Positions 59,223 through 64,000 of a stretch of 64,000 nucleotides of DNA are shown in pieces (position 1 is the first letter of the stretch; each line of letters opens with the position of its first letter). Source of the stretch: Magnetospirillum fulvum (GTDB lineage Bacteria > Pseudomonadota > Alphaproteobacteria > Rhodospirillales > Magnetospirillaceae); the NCBI RefSeq assembly GCF_900108475.1, contig NZ_FNWO01000012.1, positions 1 to 64,000 of the forward strand, written 5' to 3'. The notes below the pieces were generated by a model. It did no database searches, had not been told where the DNA came from, and saw only the letters and a program-made list of their open reading frames with translations. The position numbers were made by a program, and so were the translations under genes.

Positions 59223-59687
59223 TTAAAGGGTGCGGACGCGCCCGTACTGGACGAAATCGGTCCAGGTCCGTTCCAGCCGTTGCAGGGTATTGAGGGTCGA
59301 GGCGAGCTGATCCGGGGCCTGGGTGTCGGAATCGAGCGCGGTGGCCAGATCGTCCTGAAGGGTGCGGATCGCGGTGCACAGCGCCAGCCCCTTGTCGGTC
59401 AGGCGCAGGCGGACCGAGCGGCGGTCGTGGGGCGACCGTTCCTGGGTCAGGTAGCTGTTTTCGGTCAGCGCCTTGATGTTATAGGAGACGTTGGACCCGT
59501 GATAATAGCCGCGATCTTTCAGATCGCGGATCACGACTTCGTTGTCGCCGATATTATAGAGGAGAAGAGCCTGGACGGCATTGATGTCCTCGATGCCCAG
59601 ACGGCGCATTTCCGTCCGCAGCACATCAAGGAAATGCCGGTGAAGTCTTTCGATCAGGCGGATGGTGTCGAGATATGTCTGAGTCAC
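59223..59687 (-). CDS. ldtR: LdtR-type MarR-family regulator
   Basis: This protein of about 154 residues is a winged-helix MarR-family regulator ('YLDTIRLIERLHRHFLDVLR', 'DINAVQALLLYNIGDNEV', recognition helix 'RGYYHGSNVSYNIKALTEN', wing 'HDRRSVRLRLTDKG'). The LdtR group controls envelope and osmotic genes in Rhizobiales. GTG at 59687 is chosen over TTG at 59723; TATAGT lies 14 bp before it, so the mRNA may have almost no leader. Confidence 0.8.
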   Translation of the reverse strand: MTQTYLDTIRLIERLHRHFLDVLRTEMRRLGIEDINAVQALLLYNIGDNEVVIRDLKDRGYYHGSNVSYNIKALTENSYLTQERSPHDRRSVRLRLTDKGLALCTAIRTLQDDLATALDSDTQAPDQLASTLNTLQRLERTWTDFVQYGRVRTL

Positions 59688-59821
59688 AGCGCAGACTATA
59701 AGGGGTTCTGCGAAGGCCGACAACAGCCGATTCTCATCCTGGGGCCGACATCATCGCGTCTCGTGACAGGGTGCGCGATCCGAGCTAGGGTAACCGGCTT
59801 TGGGGGATTGGGACGCGGGAG

Positions 59822-61519
59822 ATGCCGGTAAACCGGGAAGACCTAGGCCGCACCAGCGATGTCTATGTGGCGTTCGCGTTCGCCGCTGCCGACGTCCTGG
59901 TCGAGATTGACGCTCGGGGGGAAACCGTGTTCGCGGTCGGCGCGGCGATGGCCCTGTTCGGGCGCGGCGCGCGCGGGCTGGTCGGCCAGTCCTTGCGGCG
60001 GATCGTCCATCCCTTGGACCAGCCGGTGTTCGACCGCGCCCTCGCCCAGATGGGGCAGGGCGAGCGGGTCCGCAACGCGCTGCTGCGGGTGCTGCGTCCC
60101 GACGGCAAAGCGGTCGAACTGACTTTGTCGGGCTATCGCAGCCCCAGCGACGCCGGGCACATCCTGTTGGCGCTGGGCCATCCCGGCGGGCTGCCAGCGG
60201 CGGCCCGGCTGGCGGGGACCAACCTGCTCGACCGCGACAGCTTCCAGGTGATGGCGACCCGGCTGATCGAAGGCGCCGATCCCGACGAACCCTATCAATT
60301 GTCCCTGGTCGAACTGCCCGATCTGCCCGCGTTGCATTCCGAAACGGGCGGGACGGGGCTGTCCGCCGCCTTCGCCGCCGAACTGGGGCAGCGGCTGCGG
60401 ACGCTGTCGGTCGGCGGCGACGCCGTCGGCCAGATCGGCGACACCCGGTTCGGGGTGCTGCATGCCGCCTCGGTCTCGGCCGACGCGATCAGCGATTCGA
60501 TCGCGCGGGCCGCGCAAACCGCTCTGCCCGACGCCCCGGCGATTTCGGCCCAGGTCTCCACTCTGGTGCTCGACGTCGCCGACATTCCGCCCGAAGAGGC
60601 GGCGCGCGCGCTGACCTACACCTTGAACCGCTTTGCCCGCGAGGCTCAGAACGGCGGCGATCTCGCCAGCCTGATGAAGGACATCCAGCCCCGCCTGTCC
60701 GAAACGGTGCGGCAGATGAACGATGTCCGCGAGACGGTCGAGACCGGCAGCTTCGACCTTGTGTTCCAGCCGATCGTCGATCTGTGGACCAATGCCGTTC
60801 ATCATTTCGAATGTCTGGTCCGCTTCAAGGGCAACGACAATCTGTCGCCTTATGAGACGGTGGCGTTCGCCGAGGATGTCGGCATGGTCGGGATGCTTGA
60901 TATCGCCCTGCTGGAGCGGGCGATCGAGATGATGCGCTCGCCCGTCGCCAACACCGAGTCGCTGCGTTTTGCGGTCAATCTGTCGGGGCGGTCGTTGTCC
61001 GATCCGGCGGTGGTGCGGCGGTTGCGCGAGATTCTCGCCACCACCGGCGACCTGCGCAAACGGCTGGTGTTCGAGATGACCGAATCCGCCGAAATTCTCG
61101 ACCTCAAAGCGGTCAACGAGGTGATCCAGGGCATCCGCCAGATGGGGCACGAGGTCAGCATCGACGATTTCGGCGCGGGCAACGCCGCGTTTCATTATCT
61201 GCGGGCGTTGAAGGTCGATAACGTCAAGATCGACGGAAGCTATATCAAGGACGCGATGCGCAATGACGAGGACGTCTCGTTCATCAAGGCGATCGTCCAG
61301 CTTTGCACCGATCTTGGCGTCACCACCACCGCCGAATATGTCGAGGATCAGCAAACCGCCAATCTGCTGCGCCTGCTGAAGGTGCGCTATGGTCAGGGCT
61401 GGTATTTCGGCAAGCCCCAGCGTCCGGTCGGTGACGACATCCGCACCGCCTGGAAAACGCCGTCGTTGGAATGGCGCAAGGGGCTGTTGTACTTCAAGAG
61501 CGGAGCGGGCGGCGCGTGA
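59822..61519 (+). CDS. PAS/degenerate GGDEF-EAL regulatory protein
   Basis: This 565-residue protein has an N-terminal PAS region (about 20-125), a middle part without a GGDEF motif, and a C-terminal EAL-like domain (about 310-540). EAL is replaced by ECL in 'HHFECLVRFKG', and the usual EGVE is 'AEYVEDQQT', while DDFGAG and KIDGSYI remain. It is probably a c-di-GMP sensor or protein-interaction module rather than an active phosphodiesterase. Overlaps ubiA by one base (TGATG). Confidence 0.85.
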   Translation: MPVNREDLGRTSDVYVAFAFAAADVLVEIDARGETVFAVGAAMALFGRGARGLVGQSLRRIVHPLDQPVFDRALAQMGQGERVRNALLRVLRPDGKAVELTLSGYRSPSDAGHILLALGHPGGLPAAARLAGTNLLDRDSFQVMATRLIEGADPDEPYQLSLVELPDLPALHSETGGTGLSAAFAAELGQRLRTLSVGGDAVGQIGDTRFGVLHAASVSADAISDSIARAAQTALPDAPAISAQVSTLVLDVADIPPEEAARALTYTLNRFAREAQNGGDLASLMKDIQPRLSETVRQMNDVRETVETGSFDLVFQPIVDLWTNAVHHFECLVRFKGNDNLSPYETVAFAEDVGMVGMLDIALLERAIEMMRSPVANTESLRFAVNLSGRSLSDPAVVRRLREILATTGDLRKRLVFEMTESAEILDLKAVNEVIQGIRQMGHEVSIDDFGAGNAAFHYLRALKVDNVKIDGSYIKDAMRNDEDVSFIKAIVQLCTDLGVTTTAEYVEDQQTANLLRLLKVRYGQGWYFGKPQRPVGDDIRTAWKTPSLEWRKGLLYFKSGAGGA

Positions 61520-62433
61520 TGACCTCTTCCCCCAATCTCAACGGCGACATTCCGGTCGAATGTTGGATCGATCGCTGGCTTCCCGCCGCGTGGCGGCCCT
61601 ATTGCCGCCTGATGCGGCTCGACCGTCCGATCGGCACCTGGCTGCTGTTGTTCCCCTGCTGGTGGAGCGCGGCGCTGGCCGCCGAGGGCTGGCCCGATCT
61701 CTGGCTGTTCGCTCTGTTTGCGATCGGCGCGGTGGTGATGCGAGGGGCCGGGTGCACCGTCAACGATTGGGCCGACCGCGATTTCGATGGCAAGGTCGCC
61801 CGCACCGCCGCCCGGCCGATTCCGTCGGGCGCGGTCAGTCCGCGTCAGGCCCTGTTGTTCCTGGTCGCCCAATTGCTGGTCGGGCTGCTGGTGCTGCTGC
61901 AACTGAACTGGTTCGCGATCGGGGTCGGCGCCGCCTCGCTGCTGCTGGTGTTCCCCTATCCCTTCATGAAGCGGATCACCTATTGGCCGCAGGCGTGGCT
62001 GGGCCTGACCTTCAATTGGGGCGCGCTGGTCGGCTGGGCGGCGGTGCGGGGCGATCTGACCCTCGCCCCGGTGCTGCTGTATATCGCCGGACTGTTCTGG
62101 ACGCTGGGCTACGACACCATCTACGCCCACCAGGACAAGGAAGACGACATCCTGGTCGGGGTGAAATCGACCGCGCTGGCCTTGGGGGAAAACACCGTCG
62201 CCGCCCTGTGGGTCTTTTACGGGCTGGCGCTGATCCTGTTCGCCGCCGCCGGGTGGAGTGCCGGGCTGTCCTGGCCGTTCTGGCCGCTGCTGGGCGTTGC
62301 CGCCGCTCATCTGGCGTGGCAGGCCTGGCGGGTCGATATCGACGATTCGTCCGATTGCCTGGCGAAATTCAAGTCGAACCGTCATTTCGGCTGGCTGTTG
62401 CTGCTGGCGATCGTTGTCGGGCGGCTGGGGTAA
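61519..62433 (+). CDS. ubiA: UbiA, 4-hydroxybenzoate polyprenyltransferase
   Basis: This 304-residue inner-membrane prenyltransferase of ubiquinone synthesis has two Asp motifs, 'NDWADRDFDGKVARTAARPI' and 'YDTIYAHQDKEDDILVGVKS'. About eight to nine helices. Start in a TGATG overlap with the EAL-like gene. Confidence 0.94.
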   Translation: MTSSPNLNGDIPVECWIDRWLPAAWRPYCRLMRLDRPIGTWLLLFPCWWSAALAAEGWPDLWLFALFAIGAVVMRGAGCTVNDWADRDFDGKVARTAARPIPSGAVSPRQALLFLVAQLLVGLLVLLQLNWFAIGVGAASLLLVFPYPFMKRITYWPQAWLGLTFNWGALVGWAAVRGDLTLAPVLLYIAGLFWTLGYDTIYAHQDKEDDILVGVKSTALALGENTVAALWVFYGLALILFAAAGWSAGLSWPFWPLLGVAAAHLAWQAWRVDIDDSSDCLAKFKSNRHFGWLLLLAIVVGRLG

Positions 62434-62472
62434 GCGGTAGGCGCGGGCGGGGCAACGTGCGATAGTGCGACG

Positions 62473-62547
62473 ATGAAACCAGCCCCCACGATCCGACCCC
62501 AGTCCCCGCCTGAGATCCGCGACCGCTGGCGGGCCGAAGCCGCGTGA
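62473..62547 (+). CDS. Possible 24-codon leader frame before the methyltransferase gene
   Basis: ATG at 62473 opens 'MKPAPTIRPQSPPEIRDRWR...' and ends in a TGA overlapping the GTG of the next gene (GTGA). No strong ribosome binding site. It may be a coupling peptide or chance. Confidence 0.2.
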   Translation: MKPAPTIRPQSPPEIRDRWRAEAA

Positions 62548-63203
62548 CGGCCCCGCTTCCGGTCGATCCCGCCGCGTTCATCCGCGCTCATACCCTCCCC
62601 ACCAGCCCGCCCGCCTGTCCGGAAATCCGGATGTGGAGCGCCACCGAGATCACCCCGATCTGGGAGGCGACCGAGGCGTGGCTGGAGGCGCACGGCGTGT
62701 CCCCGCCTTATTGGGCGTTCTGCTGGGCCGGAGGGCAGGCGTTGACCCGCTGGGTGTTGGACAATCCGGCCGAGGTGGCCGGGCTGCGGGTGCTCGATTT
62801 CGCCGCCGGATCGGGGGTGACGGCGATCGCCGCCGCGATGTGCGGCGCGGCGCGGGTCGAAGCCGCCGAGATCGACCCGCTGGCCTGTGCCGCGATCGCG
62901 CTGAATGCCGAGTTGAACGGGGTCACGGTCGATCTGGTCGAGGGCGATCTGGTCGGGTCGCCCTGCCGCTGGGATCTGGTCGTGGCCGGCGACGTCTGCT
63001 ACGAGGCCCCGATGACCGCCCACATCTGGCCGTGGCTGAAAAGTCTGGCCGCCAGTGGTGCCAGGGTCATCCTGGCCGATCCCGGACGGGCCTATCTTCC
63101 CCGCGTCGGGCTGCGACGGCTGGCCGACTACAGCGTCGTTACCAGTCTGGAACTGGAGGACCGCAGCCAGCGCGAGGTGTCGATCTATACTCTGGCCGGA
63201 TGA
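62544..63203 (+). CDS. Class I SAM methyltransferase (ETFB lysine methyltransferase/PrmA-like)
   Basis: This 219-residue methyltransferase has 'SPPYWAFCWAGGQALTRWVL', SAM motif I 'LRVLDFAAGSGVTAIAAAMC' and 'DLVVAGDVCYEAPMTAHIWP'. The WAGGQALTRWVL block is shared with the ETF-beta lysine methyltransferase group. The target is not proven. GTG at 62544 is the only near start. Confidence 0.8.
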   Translation: MTAPLPVDPAAFIRAHTLPTSPPACPEIRMWSATEITPIWEATEAWLEAHGVSPPYWAFCWAGGQALTRWVLDNPAEVAGLRVLDFAAGSGVTAIAAAMCGAARVEAAEIDPLACAAIALNAELNGVTVDLVEGDLVGSPCRWDLVVAGDVCYEAPMTAHIWPWLKSLAASGARVILADPGRAYLPRVGLRRLADYSVVTSLELEDRSQREVSIYTLAG

Positions 63204-63308
63204 ACCCCGGGAGCCCTTCTCCACCGTCGTCTTTTCCGCTATTCTCCCCGGCGATCATGGACGAATGGGTCGTCCATCGGGGCAACATTTGGTTTCGGGG
63301 GATACGAG

Positions 63309-63770
63309 ATGTCTGAGTCTGAGGGTACCGGACGCGAATTGCAGAGCGTGAGCCAGGAGCCCGCCCTGCCGGCTGAAAAGACGATCAATCTCGCGCAGAG
63401 CGATGTGCTTGACCTCTCCGGTCTCGACGAGACGCAGATCTCCGAGATCAAGCAGCAGCAGGCCGAAGGGATTGTCGCCGTCCAGGTCAAGGCCGCCGAA
63501 AAGAAGCTTGACGTGACCGCTCTCGATGCCGCGCTGACCTCCTTCACCGAGCAGACCGCCCGCGCGGTCGAAGCTGGCACCCATGCCACGATCCAGCATT
63601 CCCAGACCAGCTCGATCGGCAAGACCGAAGTGGTGATTGGCAACACCGAGCGCGCCGCCTCGGGCAAGGTGTCGTCGAGCAGCGACAGCCTCCAGAACAA
63701 CAGCCTGACCATCCTGGGCGTGATCGGTATCGTCATCATCCTGTTGGCGGTGTTCGCCAAGGGCGGCTGA
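63309..63770 (+). CDS. Tail-anchored protein of unknown function
   Basis: This 153-residue protein has a polar, Ser/Gln/Ala-rich cytoplasmic part (two possible coiled-coil stretches around 45-70 and 75-95), then one C-terminal membrane helix 'LTILGVIGIVIILLAVFAKG'. No family recognised. The ATG follows GGGGGATACGAG. Composition is less GC-rich and richer in Ser/Thr/Gln than its neighbours. An alternative reading as a phage-type tail or pilus protein has no support. Confidence 0.65.
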   Translation: MSESEGTGRELQSVSQEPALPAEKTINLAQSDVLDLSGLDETQISEIKQQQAEGIVAVQVKAAEKKLDVTALDAALTSFTEQTARAVEAGTHATIQHSQTSSIGKTEVVIGNTERAASGKVSSSSDSLQNNSLTILGVIGIVIILLAVFAKGG

Positions 63771-63799
63771 TCGCGCCGATACCTGATTTAGTCTCCCGT

Positions 63800-63985
63800 G
63801 AAAAAGTCCCTCGCTGTCGCTCGGTGTACTTTTTCCCGTTGGATTAAAAGGAGAAAAATGGGCTAGGGGCGGCCCAGCGCCCATTTTTCGTGTTATACGT
63901 TTCACCAGCCTTGCGCCACTTAAGCGCGCAAAACTGGTGAAATCCAGCCTCCGAAGCCGTGGGCGTCGCCCATCGGCCTCGGAGG
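63800..63985. repeat. Run of four perfect hairpins
   Basis: Stems: GAAAAAGT/ACTTTTTC (63800-63835), GAAAAATGGGC/GCCCATTTTTC (63853-63889), TTTCACCAG/CTGGTGAAA with inner TTGCGC/GCGCAA (63900-63942), and CCTCCGA/TCGGAGG with inner GCCG/CGGC (63948-63985). The second has U-runs on both strands and is a good bidirectional terminator. The rest of the 230-bp end of the window has no gene. Confidence 0.7.
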
Positions 63986-64000
63986 GAACCAAATCCATCC

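Overview
The window is GC-rich DNA from an alphaproteobacterium, most likely a purple non-sulfur or magnetospirillum-like member of the Rhodospirillaceae. The placement is inference. It rests on a CtrA orthologue, an LdtR-type MarR regulator, a GTTC-N7-GTTC LexA box, a FixK/FNR-type box before ccoNOQP, a high-affinity cbb3 oxidase, and both a UbiA and a MenA-like prenyltransferase. The last pair suggests ubiquinone plus menaquinone, as in Phaeospirillum.

Positions 1-13953 hold a vanadium-nitrogenase (vnf) locus. On the minus strand an operon vnfE-vnfN-vnfX plus a DUF2478-DUF364 protein (cut by the window edge) builds and carries the cofactor. The activator gene vnfA runs the other way. A second minus-strand operon encodes a NifX-glyoxalase fusion and the Fe protein, then a terminator-like hairpin and a small Nif11 protein. 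Facing away from it, vnfD-vnfG-vnfK are followed by an unrecognised protein, a NafY/NifX-like protein and a lone PhnE-type permease. Three good sigma-54 promoters and three GTAC-N6 repeats resembling VnfA sites tie the operons into one regulon. The subunits are V-type (VnfD/G/K), not Fe-only Anf.

Positions 14179-20707 hold a tight operon: TonB-dependent receptor, FecCD/MolB-type permease, ATPase, PF01497 binding protein and an orphan NifE-like protein that keeps its cluster cysteines but has no NifN or reductase partner beside it. This is the most unusual feature of the window: an outer-membrane to cytoplasm metal(-chelate) import route ending in a nitrogenase-superfamily protein, next to vnf.

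The rest is a mosaic. umuDC lies at 21.1-22.9 kb under a LexA box that overlaps the start codon. adhE is at 23.1-25.8 kb. Signalling genes fill 25.8-33.1 kb: an EAL protein, two response regulators, a periplasmic-binding lipoprotein and a hybrid histidine kinase. A cobalamin island (33.1-39.8 kb) has btuB-btuF-btuC-btuD-cobF behind a cobalamin riboswitch, with divergent cbiZ. A 161-bp inverted-repeat element supplies the stop codons of cbiZ and of the menA-like gene. Then come a GGDEF protein, ChaC and RlmI; ccoNOQPGHIS (44.1-51.8 kb); panBC; a HAD phosphatase and pyrD; a NarL-type regulator; fliJ-fliI; ctrA; ldtR; a degenerate EAL protein; ubiA; a methyltransferase; and a tail-anchored protein. 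The window ends in a run of four perfect hairpins.
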